Assembly (NCBI GenBank): GCA_023434025.1
Contig: JAEYTL010000037.1
Location: forward strand, 103,158-167,157
Reading direction: 5' to 3'
DNA: 64,000 nucleotides
From: Bacteroidota bacterium
GTDB lineage: Bacteria > Bacteroidota > Bacteroidia > Flavobacteriales > Flavobacteriaceae
The notes under the pieces were generated by a model, which had not been told where the DNA came from, did not search any database, and worked only from the letters and a program-made list of their open reading frames with translations. Below, piece by piece: positions 18,065 to 26,031 of the stretch. Positions within the stretch are counted from its first letter, which is position 1, and every line of letters starts with the position of its first letter. Position numbers and translations under genes: made by a program.

Positions 18065-18360
18065 TGGAAAACAACGCATTAGCATATCATCTATCAAAAG
18101 TTGTTTCAGAGCTGGAAATCCGAATAGCATACCGAGTTGTAACGGTGTTATCGGAGCAATTTCAGTTAGCTAAGGAGACGTCCTCAGCCGATGAAAAACT
18201 AATGACTGATGATGACTTGTGCAACTACCTCCAAATATCATCTTCGACATTTTACAAATTAAAGAAAAAACACAAAGATTTTCCTGAGATTAGAATTCTA
18301 AGCACGGTGCGATACAGGAAATCTGACGTGGATAATTTTTTATTAACTATTAAAAAATAG
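18049..18360 (+). CDS. Small HTH DNA-binding protein (excisionase/AlpA-like)
   Basis: 103 aa from ATG 18049; ATG 18064 (98 aa, MENNALAYH) is at least as likely because the promoter palindrome runs through 18064. The C-terminal 50 residues (MTDDDLCNYLQISSSTFYKL, then RYRKSDVDNFL) are the MerR-like winged helix of the HTH_17/excisionase family. Such proteins serve as excisionases or as AlpA-type activators in satellites and integrative elements. The gene precedes the replication genes by 9 nt, so it probably controls them and its own operator at 18027. Confidence 0.82.
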   Translation: MTKVYMENNALAYHLSKVVSELEIRIAYRVVTVLSEQFQLAKETSSADEKLMTDDDLCNYLQISSSTFYKLKKKHKDFPEIRILSTVRYRKSDVDNFLLTIKK

Positions 18361-18369
18361 ATTTCGAAT

Positions 18370-20403
18370 ATGAAAACAGATGTAGTTGTGCCTTGGGTCT
18401 GGATTAAAGACAAGGACTCAAAAAAAGCGGTAATGAAGTCAGCATCTTTTATTGACTTTTTAGAATACCTCGGTTTTAGAACTTTCAAAACTAATGGAAA
18501 TAATGAGTATGTACACCTTGAGAATAATATTATTCGAATAGTGGACAAACAAGATATGGTTTACACTTTCTCGGAGTGGTTAGATGAAAATGGAGGTAAT
18601 TTTGCTGAAGAAGATGTTGACTTTGGAAAAATTAAAGATTCTTTTGCTAACAAAATTAGAACTCTTATCAGCACTGAATTGTTATTTCTTCTTTCGCCTA
18701 TTGAATTAACTCCCCATTTTGACACCAAAGACGAATGTTACCTGTACTTCGTAAATACAGTCGTGAAAATCACAAAAGATGGTATTTCGTTAATCGATTA
18801 TGAAGAATTAGACGGTCATGTCTTTAAAGAACAGAGAATTGACAGAGAATTTAAACTGCCTACGGGAAGTTTATCGGAATTAGACATTCCTTTCAGAATA
18901 TTTATCCATAATATAGCTAACAATCAACCTGAACGGATAAATGCCTTTGAGTCGGTAATTGGTTATATGCCTCATCGTTATCGGAATCCGTCAAACAATA
19001 AAGCTGTTATCCTGCTTGATGAGAACATTAACGAGTTGGATTCGGTAATGGGTGGTACTGGAAAATCGTTGTTTGTAAAAGCAATTTCTTATTTAAGACC
19101 AAGTACGACTATAGACGGAAAAGGATTTCGAAGTAGCGATTCATTTGCTTTTCAGCGGGTAACACCTTTCACGAATATTGTAGTAATCAACGATATTCAA
19201 CAGACTGCAGATTTTGAATCGTTTTACGGAAGAATTACCGACGGGTTTTCAATAAATCGAAAGTATAAAACAGAAGTTTTTATTCCGTTTGAGAGGTCGC
19301 CAAAGCTCATTATTACTTCTAACTACTACCTAAAAGCACCATCGGGGAACAGCACGGAAAGACGCCGTTATGAGATAGAATTTTCTCAACACTATGGTAA
19401 GCATTTAACCGTTGAAGACGAGTTTAACCATTTCTTTTTTTATGACTGGAATGAGGAGCAATGGAACAATTTTATTTACTATATGGCAACTTGCGTTCAA
19501 AAATTCCTGCAAAACGGGCTTATTCAAGTGGATGAAATTAACCTTACACAAAGACGATTAATTTCAGAGGTAGGAATCGAATTAATGGAGTTTATGGACG
19601 AGCAACTTCTGACCAAAACCAAGCTACATAAAAAGGAGCTGTTTACAGACTTTATCAGAGGTGGTTATATATCATCAAAATATCAGCCTACCCAAAAGAG
19701 CTTTACAGTCAGGGTTAAGAAATACTTTGAATATAAGAATATTGCTTATCGTGAAACTCCTACCAACACAAAGACTTATTTTGAAATTATCAGGGAGGAT
19801 AATAAACCTCGACCACTTACAATATCAGATGTAAAAAACGAATACCACACGGTTAAAACACCTTTACAAATGAAAAAATTAGCAGTAAAAATACAGGAAC
19901 ACTTTGGTAATCCTGAAAACAATGTGTTAGCTATTGATTTGGAAACGACAGGTTTGGATTACTTTTCTGATGAAATCGTATGCATGGCGATTTGCTTTGA
20001 GAAGGGAACGGGTTACAATATAATATTTCCTCAAAACAAGTCGGAAACCCTCGGTTTTATTGAACCGATACGCAATTACCTAACTTCAAAAGACATTACT
20101 AAAGTGTTTCATAATGCAAAATTTGATTTGAAGTTTCTCACTAATTATGGAATAGAATTATACGGAGAAATCCATGATACAATGATTTTAGACCATTTAT
20201 TAGACCCAAACCGTAAAACTCACGGATTGAAAGAAATTTCGGAGATACACCTGAACTATAAGCAGATTTCTTTTAAAGAAATGACTGACGGAAAAGCAAT
20301 TCGGGAAGTTCCTTTGGAGGAGTTAACCAAATACGCTTGTGAGGATACCGACCTTACTTTTCAGCTGTATCATTTTATCAATCAACGATTAAACAAAAAC
20401 TAA
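18370..20403 (+). CDS. SF3-type helicase fused to a DnaQ-like 3'-5' exonuclease
   Basis: 677 aa. The middle has an SF3/phage-primase-helicase core: Walker A GGTGKS (228-233), Walker B VVIND (271-275), and sensor KLIITSN (312-318). The C-terminal ~170 residues are a Pol I-type proofreading domain with all motifs: Exo I Asp523/Glu525 (IDLETTG), Exo II Asn582/Asp586 (HNAKFD), and Exo III Tyr655/Asp659 (YACED). The N-terminal ~200 residues show no recognised primase motif. The polymerase these exonuclease residues would serve is encoded 3 nt downstream, so the proofreading domain has moved from polymerase to helicase, or a Pol I gene was split there. Probable role: replicative helicase of the element. 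Confidence 0.88.
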   Translation: MKTDVVVPWVWIKDKDSKKAVMKSASFIDFLEYLGFRTFKTNGNNEYVHLENNIIRIVDKQDMVYTFSEWLDENGGNFAEEDVDFGKIKDSFANKIRTLISTELLFLLSPIELTPHFDTKDECYLYFVNTVVKITKDGISLIDYEELDGHVFKEQRIDREFKLPTGSLSELDIPFRIFIHNIANNQPERINAFESVIGYMPHRYRNPSNNKAVILLDENINELDSVMGGTGKSLFVKAISYLRPSTTIDGKGFRSSDSFAFQRVTPFTNIVVINDIQQTADFESFYGRITDGFSINRKYKTEVFIPFERSPKLIITSNYYLKAPSGNSTERRRYEIEFSQHYGKHLTVEDEFNHFFFYDWNEEQWNNFIYYMATCVQKFLQNGLIQVDEINLTQRRLISEVGIELMEFMDEQLLTKTKLHKKELFTDFIRGGYISSKYQPTQKSFTVRVKKYFEYKNIAYRETPTNTKTYFEIIREDNKPRPLTISDVKNEYHTVKTPLQMKKLAVKIQEHFGNPENNVLAIDLETTGLDYFSDEIVCMAICFEKGTGYNIIFPQNKSETLGFIEPIRNYLTSKDITKVFHNAKFDLKFLTNYGIELYGEIHDTMILDHLLDPNRKTHGLKEISEIHLNYKQISFKEMTDGKAIREVPLEELTKYACEDTDLTFQLYHFINQRLNKN

Positions 20404-20406
20404 CTT

Positions 20407-21678
20407 ATGGAAGCATCTATCATACATTTAGAACATAGTTTAATACCTATTCTCGTTAAAATGGAGTTGGCAGGAGTAGAAATTGATATTCATAAACTTT
20501 TAAATGTAGAGCTTTCGTTAAATGAACTCAATAAAGAAATAACGAATGAAATTCAGCAAATTACGAACGAATCTCTTAACCTCAACAGTTCTGAACAACT
20601 GAGCAGATTCTTGTTTGAAGACTTGGGAATTAAGCATAAAAACCCGAAAATCGGCAAGAATGGTTGCTATTCGGTGGATAAGTCACATCTTAATAAGCTA
20701 AAAGACGAACACGAAGTTATTCCTTTGTTGTTGAAATATAGAAAAATAAATAGTTCATTGAAGTTTTGTAACCAACTGAAAGCTATAAATCCCATAACCA
20801 ATCGATTGCATACCAACCTCAACCAAATCGGTACTGCAACGGGGCGTTTCAGTTGTTCAAACCCTAATTTACAGAATATCCCAAGAATTAAGGTAAGTGA
20901 TACAGAAACCGATACATTGAGAATCCTTGAATCCAGGCTCAGGGAAGTTTTTATTGCAAAGCAGGGCTGTATTTTGATTGGAGCTGACTATTCGCAGATT
21001 GAACTTCGAGTCACTGCCCAAATGAGTCAAGACCTTTTTCTTCTGAAAGCATATAATCAGGGAATGGATATACATAGCTTAACTGCTTCAGAGGTTTTTG
21101 ATGTAAAAATTTCAGAAGTAACAGAAGAACAGCGTTCGATTGCCAAATCTATCAATTTCGGGTTGATTTACGGGAAAACGCGTATGGGGTTAGCTGAAAC
21201 ACTAACAGAAATCACAAAAAAAGAGCATACTATTGAACAAGCAGAGAAAATAATGAATGATTATTTTGAACGCTTCAAAGGAGTGAAATCACTATTGCAA
21301 GGATTGATTGAACAAGCCGATAATAATGGGTGTTCTACTACGCATTTTGGACGGACAAGACCGATTCCTGAACTAAGCTCATCTAAACTATCTGAACGTG
21401 AAAAAGGGAAACGTCTTGCAATGAATTCTCCGATACAAGGAACAGCTTCGGATATTATCAAAATGGCAATGATTGCCTGTGATAAAGCCATTACAGAGTC
21501 TAACTTGAAATCAAGAATGATTCTTCAGGTTCACGATGAATTGCTTTTTGAAGTTCCCGAAGACGAGGTTTCTGTCATGGAAGAACTAATAAAATACCAA
21601 ATGGAGAATGTCGTCAGGCTTTCTATTCCGCTTGAAGCAGAGGTAAAAAAAGGACTGAATTGGTCAATAACACACTGA
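20407..21678 (+). CDS. Family A DNA polymerase (Pol I domain, no exonuclease)
   Basis: 423 aa. All polymerase motifs are present: TATGRFSCSNPNLQNIP (T/Q), motif A with Asp194 in GADYSQIELR, motif B Arg243-Lys247-Phe251-Tyr255 in RSIAKSINFGLIYG, and motif C His376-Asp377-Glu378 in VHDE. It lacks both 5' nuclease and 3'-5' exonuclease domains and is much shorter than cellular PolA; the exonuclease sits at the end of the preceding gene. Phe251 precedes Gly/Leu/Ile/Tyr as in E. coli Pol I. It is predicted to copy the element DNA together with the helicase-exonuclease. Confidence 0.93.
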   Translation: MEASIIHLEHSLIPILVKMELAGVEIDIHKLLNVELSLNELNKEITNEIQQITNESLNLNSSEQLSRFLFEDLGIKHKNPKIGKNGCYSVDKSHLNKLKDEHEVIPLLLKYRKINSSLKFCNQLKAINPITNRLHTNLNQIGTATGRFSCSNPNLQNIPRIKVSDTETDTLRILESRLREVFIAKQGCILIGADYSQIELRVTAQMSQDLFLLKAYNQGMDIHSLTASEVFDVKISEVTEEQRSIAKSINFGLIYGKTRMGLAETLTEITKKEHTIEQAEKIMNDYFERFKGVKSLLQGLIEQADNNGCSTTHFGRTRPIPELSSSKLSEREKGKRLAMNSPIQGTASDIIKMAMIACDKAITESNLKSRMILQVHDELLFEVPEDEVSVMEELIKYQMENVVRLSIPLEAEVKKGLNWSITH

Positions 21679-21700
21679 TTACTAATTGTAATCACGCATT

Positions 21701-21744
21701 AATCGTAAAATCGGGCACATAGAAAATCGTAGAATCGGACACAT
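21701..21744. repeat. Iteron-like direct repeat pair before the putative initiator
   Basis: AATCGTAAAATCGGGCACAT (21701-21720) and AATCGTAGAATCGGACACAT (21725-21744) match at 18 of 20 positions with a 24-bp period, ending 15 nt before the next ATG. The core AATCnnnAATCGG recurs in the array at 24119. This may be an initiator binding site and part of an origin. Confidence 0.6.
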
Positions 21745-21759
21745 TTAAATCATTATGTT

Positions 21760-22641
21760 ATGTGTTTAACAAAATTTCAAGTCGATTACGTAAAACTATC
21801 AAAAGTAATCGACAACAGAGAGGAAATTAACTGGAACAATTTAATTTCGCATCCAACCCTCAAAAACCATTACACACTGAATCACGAATTAAGCGATAAT
21901 TCGAAAAATTTCAGTCTGTATTACAGGAGTGATAACTATGTATTTATCAGGTTTAGTGTGCCTTATTTCCTGAAAGGACATAACTACACAAGTGTAGGTA
22001 ATGAGGAATTGCTTGAGGTAGTATGGAAACTCAAAAAATGGCTTAACATCGACATCAGATTTTCTCTTGTAGAGGAGTTTGAGTTTGGAGCTTTTGAGGA
22101 CATTGATTCTGATAGCAAAAAGTATATCGGAAGAATCAAAGGTATTGGAAATTATGATTTAGAGAAAGCTACTCCTAATTTTAAAATGTATGGAGATACG
22201 AAACGTAAATTACATTATAAGATTTATGATGCAGTAGCTAATTCAAAATCAAAAAAGACTTATAGCAAAGGGGAATTTCCGAAAGGAAATCTAATCAAAC
22301 ACGAATTAAAGTTTGAGAAAGCACAACAGTTCTTCAATTTTGATTTTTTCTTCATCGACCTGTACGATACTCCTTTTATTATTGATGAGTGTAAGGAACT
22401 TCTGCTAAACAACAGGAAAAATCTTGTTTTGAAAACAGAATTGAAAATTACTCCTGTCAAGAGCGATTTGATTCACATTCTTTACACTGCCCTTAAAAAC
22501 TTTGAATCGGGAGTAAGTAATGATAATGCCGTAAAGCTACTCAATGAAATCATCGATGGGACAAATTTGAGTTCTTCGCAAAAAAGTAAGCGTAGGAAAT
22601 CTGTTGAGTTGATGGAAAATCTGTATGACTTGCCATTCTGA
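21760..22641 (+). CDS. Putative replication initiator-like protein (uncertain)
   Basis: 293 aa, soluble. Segments such as FIRFSVPYFLKGHNY, LHYKIYDAVAN and LIKHELKFEK are reminiscent of Rep_trans/phage replication initiators (GhN motif, then KIYDK and RhElkl), but a catalytic Tyr cannot be assigned by eye. It follows the polymerase and is preceded directly by paired iteron-like repeats, which supports a DNA-binding or initiation role. The Lys/Arg-rich tail (SSSQKSKRRKSVELMENL) could bind nucleic acid. A hairpin at 22656 follows the stop. Confidence 0.5.
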   Translation: MCLTKFQVDYVKLSKVIDNREEINWNNLISHPTLKNHYTLNHELSDNSKNFSLYYRSDNYVFIRFSVPYFLKGHNYTSVGNEELLEVVWKLKKWLNIDIRFSLVEEFEFGAFEDIDSDSKKYIGRIKGIGNYDLEKATPNFKMYGDTKRKLHYKIYDAVANSKSKKTYSKGEFPKGNLIKHELKFEKAQQFFNFDFFFIDLYDTPFIIDECKELLLNNRKNLVLKTELKITPVKSDLIHILYTALKNFESGVSNDNAVKLLNEIIDGTNLSSSQKSKRRKSVELMENLYDLPF

Positions 22642-22655
22642 TTTGTTTAAAAATT

Positions 22656-22697
22656 TAGCCCTAACCTACCGTTGTCTTGCATCGGTAATTAGGGCTA
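22656..22697. other. Hairpin before the integrase gene
   Basis: TAGCCCTAACCTACCG pairs with CGGTAATTAGGGCTA around an ~11-nt loop. No T run follows on the + strand, so it is a poor terminator there. It may be an attenuator, a regulatory site for the integrase gene 46 nt downstream, or a recombinase arm-type site. Confidence 0.45.
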
Positions 22698-22742
22698 ATG
22701 TTACCACAACAAACATATGTAGGATTTTTAAACAATTAAATT

Positions 22743-23993
22743 ATGGCAACATTCAAATTTATACTAAGCAAATCGCAACATCAGAGGAAAATCAAAAGCA
22801 ATTCTTCAATGTTGATGTTGCGTTATACTCATAAAAAGCGAGTTGTATTATTTACAACAAGTAGAAATATAGAGGATAAATACTGGGACGATAAAAACCA
22901 AAATATAAAAAGAGGCTATCCAAGTGCGGAGCGTTTGAATATTATTATCCGAAAAATACGGAAAAAAGTAGAAGATATTGTAAGTGATTTACAAATTGCA
23001 GGAGAAGATCCAACTGTAAATTACGTCAAACAGATTTACGAAGGACAGATAACTGAAAAAGAAATCAAAATACAGTATTCATTTTTCGAATATGCAGAAT
23101 TATATCTTGAAATCGCAAAGAAGCATAAAAACGAAGGAACTATTAAAACGTATCGAACTACGATTAACAAGCTGAAAGAATACGAAAAGTATGCACGTGT
23201 TAAATTGGATTGGAATACTATCGATATGAATTTTTATTACGATTTCCTTGAATTTTATACAGGAATTCAAGGGTTTCTTACCAATGGTTTTGGTCGAGTT
23301 ATCAAAATAATGAAAGTAATGCTGAACGATGCCACAGAGAAAGGATACAACATAAATTTAAAGTATCAGAACAAAAATTTTCGTGCCTTGAGGGAAGAAG
23401 TCAATAACATCTATCTTTCGGAAGCAGAACTTAAAAAAATCATTGATTTAGATTTGAACAACAATAAAACATTAGAGCAGGTTAGGGATTTGTTTATTGT
23501 TGGGTGTTATACAGGACTTCGTTTCAGCGATTTTACACAGATTAAAAAGGAGAATATCATTGACGGACGGTTGTTAAAATTAAAAACAATTAAAACAGAT
23601 GAATGGGTAACAATTCCTTTGTTTGATGAGGTAAAAGCAGTTATGGGAAAATATAAAGACCAACCGAACAGCCTTCCAAAATCTTTTGATAATCAGGTGA
23701 TGAATAGATACTTAAAAGATGTAGGAGAACTCGCTGAAATAAAAGAAGACTTCCTAAAAATAAGAAGCAAAGGAAAAGAGCGTGTTGAGGAAACATTAAA
23801 AAAGTATAAGTTGATGACTACACATACTGCAAGACGTTCTTTTGCTACCAATATGTTTAAAAAAGGAGTTCCTTCAAGAGTAATTATGAAAATAACGGGA
23901 CATAGAACCGAGAAAGCGTTTTCTTCTTACATCAAGGTTTCAGAGGATGAGAATGCCGAATTAATGTTGAAATACCTTGAACAAGCAAGTTAA
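22743..23993 (+). CDS. int: Tyrosine recombinase / integrase of the element
   Basis: 416 aa. N-terminal arm-binding domain (ATFKFILSKSQHQRKIKSNS, then a strand-rich 1-85), a SAM-like core-binding domain (about 105-210), and a catalytic domain with the first Arg in CYTGLRFSDF, HTARRSFAT (HxxR), GHRTEKAFSSYIK with its His, and the nucleophile Tyr in SSYIK. This is the Bacteroidota phage_int_SAM_5 type used by many integrative elements. It should recombine the 13-bp tRNA core at 16729 and 38554. It is unusually located about 6 kb inside the element rather than beside an att site. Confidence 0.95.
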   Translation: MATFKFILSKSQHQRKIKSNSSMLMLRYTHKKRVVLFTTSRNIEDKYWDDKNQNIKRGYPSAERLNIIIRKIRKKVEDIVSDLQIAGEDPTVNYVKQIYEGQITEKEIKIQYSFFEYAELYLEIAKKHKNEGTIKTYRTTINKLKEYEKYARVKLDWNTIDMNFYYDFLEFYTGIQGFLTNGFGRVIKIMKVMLNDATEKGYNINLKYQNKNFRALREEVNNIYLSEAELKKIIDLDLNNNKTLEQVRDLFIVGCYTGLRFSDFTQIKKENIIDGRLLKLKTIKTDEWVTIPLFDEVKAVMGKYKDQPNSLPKSFDNQVMNRYLKDVGELAEIKEDFLKIRSKGKERVEETLKKYKLMTTHTARRSFATNMFKKGVPSRVIMKITGHRTEKAFSSYIKVSEDENAELMLKYLEQAS

Positions 23994-24015
23994 TTTTTAA
24001 AAAGGAGAGCAAAGC

Positions 24016-24050
24016 AGGACAATTTTGAGAAATTGTCCTCATTTCCTTTT
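24016..24050 (+). terminator. Terminator after the integrase gene
   Basis: AGGACAATTT / AAATTGTCCT, a perfect 10-bp stem with loop TGAG, followed by a pyrimidine run with CTTTTT. Confidence 0.85.
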
Positions 24051-24118
24051 TATTTAATATTCATTATTTAGCTGTTTATATAGCTTATTAGATATAGGGA
24101 CAAGATTGGTGGGAGTGG

Positions 24119-24207
24119 AATCCATAATCGGTTGAAATGAAAATCATTTTTGGTTAATATGAAATCCAAAATAGGTGGTTTTGAAAATCATATTTTGGGG
24201 TTATTTA
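24119..24207. repeat. Four iteron-like repeats of 21-23 bp
   Basis: AATC starts at 24119, 24142, 24163 and 24186 head tandem units: AATCCATAATCGGTTGAA, AATCATTTTTGGTTAATA, AATCCAAAATAGGTGGTT and AATCATATTTTGGGGTTA. Units 1 and 3, and 2 and 4, are most alike, giving an overall 44-bp period, about four helical turns. They end some 35 nt before the gene for a two-wHTH Rep-like protein. This is the layout of iteron-regulated plasmid origins, so it is a candidate origin or operator. Confidence 0.65.
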
Positions 24208-24241
24208 TAAAGTTGCCCTTTAAAAACAAAAACAATTATTT

Positions 24242-24835
24242 ATGAGAGGTAAATATAAAAGGCAGTTGAATATTCGAATTCCTGCAAATATCCTTGGGGA
24301 TACAGGTTTGTCCTTTAATGAAAAAATTATTTTGGGACTGCACTACTCTTTGAGTAAAAAAAGAGGATATGTATCAATGAATGGTGTTGAGATTGGTAAA
24401 ATTCTTAATCTGCATCCTAACATCATAAACTACTGCCACAAAAACCTGATTGAAAAAGGATTTTTATACAAAGAGAAACGAGTTTATACTTTAACGGATA
24501 AAGTACAAGAAATTAAGAATCCGTCAGGAGATAACAGGGAAATACTTCTTCCTCCCGAAATATATTCGAGCAAGATGAATACAGGAGCAAAATTGCTTTG
24601 GGGAGAGTATAATTCCATTAGTCAGGGAGTAAAGACATATTTTGCCAAAAGAGAATATACTGCCCGAAGAATCAGAGCAAGCGAACAAAGTATTACCAAT
24701 TGGACAAAGGAATTGGCAGACAATAAATTTTTACGGGAATACTATCATAAAACGGGTTACGCAGTCAGTCAGAAGATTGTAGAAACCTGCATATTCAAAC
24801 GTGAAAAACAAGAGGACGATTGGCTTAATGATTGA
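24242..24835 (+). CDS. Tandem winged-HTH protein, Rep-like
   Basis: 197 aa, soluble. The first HTH (about 22-75) reads LSFNEKIILGLHYSLSKK, then VEIGKILNLHPNIINYCHKN and KGFLYKEKR, an HTH_36-like fold. The second (about 110-170) mirrors it: TGAKLLWGEYNSISQ, YTARRIRASEQSITNWTKEL and NKFLREYYH. Two tandem winged helices are typical of iteron-binding Rep initiators, and the gene is directly preceded by four iteron-like repeats. No helicase or nuclease motif. An alternative is a transcription regulator that binds those repeats. Confidence 0.62.
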   Translation: MRGKYKRQLNIRIPANILGDTGLSFNEKIILGLHYSLSKKRGYVSMNGVEIGKILNLHPNIINYCHKNLIEKGFLYKEKRVYTLTDKVQEIKNPSGDNREILLPPEIYSSKMNTGAKLLWGEYNSISQGVKTYFAKREYTARRIRASEQSITNWTKELADNKFLREYYHKTGYAVSQKIVETCIFKREKQEDDWLND

Positions 24836-24958
24836 AAACAACAAATCAATGTTTTAAACCAATTTAAAAATCACTAATTTTACAGTACTAAAAAACAAGA
24901 TTATATAAGAATAAACTGAAAATATAAAAAATAACATACCGCATTTCGCGAACTGATT

Positions 24959-25078
24959 CTTGCTTTTGAAAGGTCGAAATTTTAAAATCCACAGGAAAAA
25001 GTTTAGCAAAATGCTCAAGTCAAGGGCTTGGGCGTTGCTTTACTTTGTGGATAGGGATTCGACCCCCTCAAAAGCAGG
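24959..25078. ncRNA. Long imperfect hairpin, possible structured RNA or ss-origin
   Basis: A single stem-loop of 120 nt. Outer helix TTGCTTTTGA/TCAAAAGCAG (24960-24969 with 25068-25077), then GGTCGAA/TTCGACC (24972-24978 with 25058-25064), TCCACA/TGTGGA, AAGT-type pairs with AGC/GCT, and apical GCTCAAG/CTTGGGC around loop TCAAGGG (25020-25026). By hand count about 40 bases of each arm pair, with small internal loops. No good coding frame crosses it. It could be a non-coding RNA ending at the terminator just downstream, a single-strand origin, or a recombination site. Bases 24836-24958 show nothing else. Confidence 0.45.
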
Positions 25079-25109
25079 TAGAGACTAACGTTTCAAGCCT
25101 GTTTTTTTG
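25075..25109 (+). terminator. Probable terminator after the long hairpin
   Basis: CAGG...CCTG with inner GAGAC/GTTTC and loop TAAC, followed by TTTTTTTG. It overlaps the base of the long hairpin, which supports a short transcript ending here. Confidence 0.5.
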
Positions 25110-25185
25110 TTTTTATATGAAGATTACGGGTTTCCACAAAAAAATATTAATAATGGATTATAAACTTGTAAAAAATAAAAAGACT

Positions 25186-25506
25186 ATGAAAACAAAAATA
25201 TTCTTCCTAATAATGTCAATCTTGATAATTTCTTGTAGTCCATCAACAAATCATAAACATGACGGCTCTTATTCTCTAAATATAAACACCTTTGGGGTTA
25301 ATGTTAATTCGAAAGTGGATTTGATAATTAACGGTGATAAAGTGAAATATAATGGAGAAATAATAGACTGTAAACAATATCCTGACAGAGTAGAAATAGG
25401 AAAAGCAGTATTCAATGCTGTCGATGGAGATTTGATAGTAAATGTACCAATGTTAGGTAAAGCAAGATATGTCCGAGTTTCAGGAGATAATAACTTAAAA
25501 CAATAG
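25186..25506 (+). CDS. Small lipoprotein with HKHDGSY motif
   Basis: 106 aa from ATG 25186, chosen because it gives a lipoprotein signal (MKTKIFFLIMSILIISC, lipobox IISC); longer starts upstream would put 47 unlikely residues before it. The mature part begins SPSTNHKHDGSYSL and is all-beta, ending RYVRVSGDN. It shares NHxHDGxY, DRVE and DGDL with the next protein, so the two are paralogues. The function is unknown. Placement as cargo of the element suggests an envelope role in the host, for example surface or phage exclusion, but nothing in the sequence proves it. Confidence 0.75.
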   Translation: MKTKIFFLIMSILIISCSPSTNHKHDGSYSLNINTFGVNVNSKVDLIINGDKVKYNGEIIDCKQYPDRVEIGKAVFNAVDGDLIVNVPMLGKARYVRVSGDNNLKQ

Positions 25507-25510
25507 AATT

Positions 25511-25837
25511 ATGAAAGCAAAAATTCTACTACTGTTCATTTTAGTTTTAACAATATCCTGTGACTCTGAAAATCATTATCACGATGGTGTTTATGAAAAC
25601 TCCATATTAGGAATAAATAGGAAAATTGTATTGAATGGAAATATTGCAAGAATGACCAGCTCAATTACTGGAACAACAGAAAGTAAAGTAAAACAATTTA
25701 AGGATAGAGTTGAATATGTTGAAGAAAATGGAAATATCGCTATCTATTACTTTTTAGACAATGGAGATTTAAAGGTTAGCGACTATATTATTTTTCACAA
25801 AGTAAAATCTAATAATCAAGACAAGTCTTTAAAATAA
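25511..25837 (+). CDS. Small lipoprotein, paralogue of the preceding one
   Basis: 108 aa, start 4 nt after the previous stop. MKAKILLLFILVLTISCDSE has lipobox TISC. The mature part starts with NHYHDGVYEN and later has FKDRVEYVE and NGDLKV, aligning with HKHDGSY, YPDRVEIGK and DGDLIV of its neighbour. Probably a tandem duplication that has diverged strongly. The following ~190 nt (25838-26031) hold no gene that I can see. Confidence 0.75.
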   Translation: MKAKILLLFILVLTISCDSENHYHDGVYENSILGINRKIVLNGNIARMTSSITGTTESKVKQFKDRVEYVEENGNIAIYYFLDNGDLKVSDYIIFHKVKSNNQDKSLK

Positions 25838-26031
25838 GCTTCTGTCCTGATAACGTCAAAAATCAAACTTAAAACTTTCGATTTGAATAAAGATTTCTCT
25901 TAAAATGAATTTACTGTCATTAAGAGAATTAAAATTATAGAGAACGAAGTATATCTTGTTGTAAATGTAGTCCATTTGAAAATATGTGAACGAAAAAACA
26001 CACATAAGTAACTAATTAAACCAGTATAATA

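Noticed and set aside
24959..25078. Retron msr/msd RNA
   Set aside because: The hairpin is retron-like in size, but no reverse transcriptase gene lies near it.
25045..25185. N-terminal extension of the first small lipoprotein from 25045
   Set aside because: The extra 47 residues would run through the base of the hairpin and terminator and would place a lipoprotein signal inside the protein.
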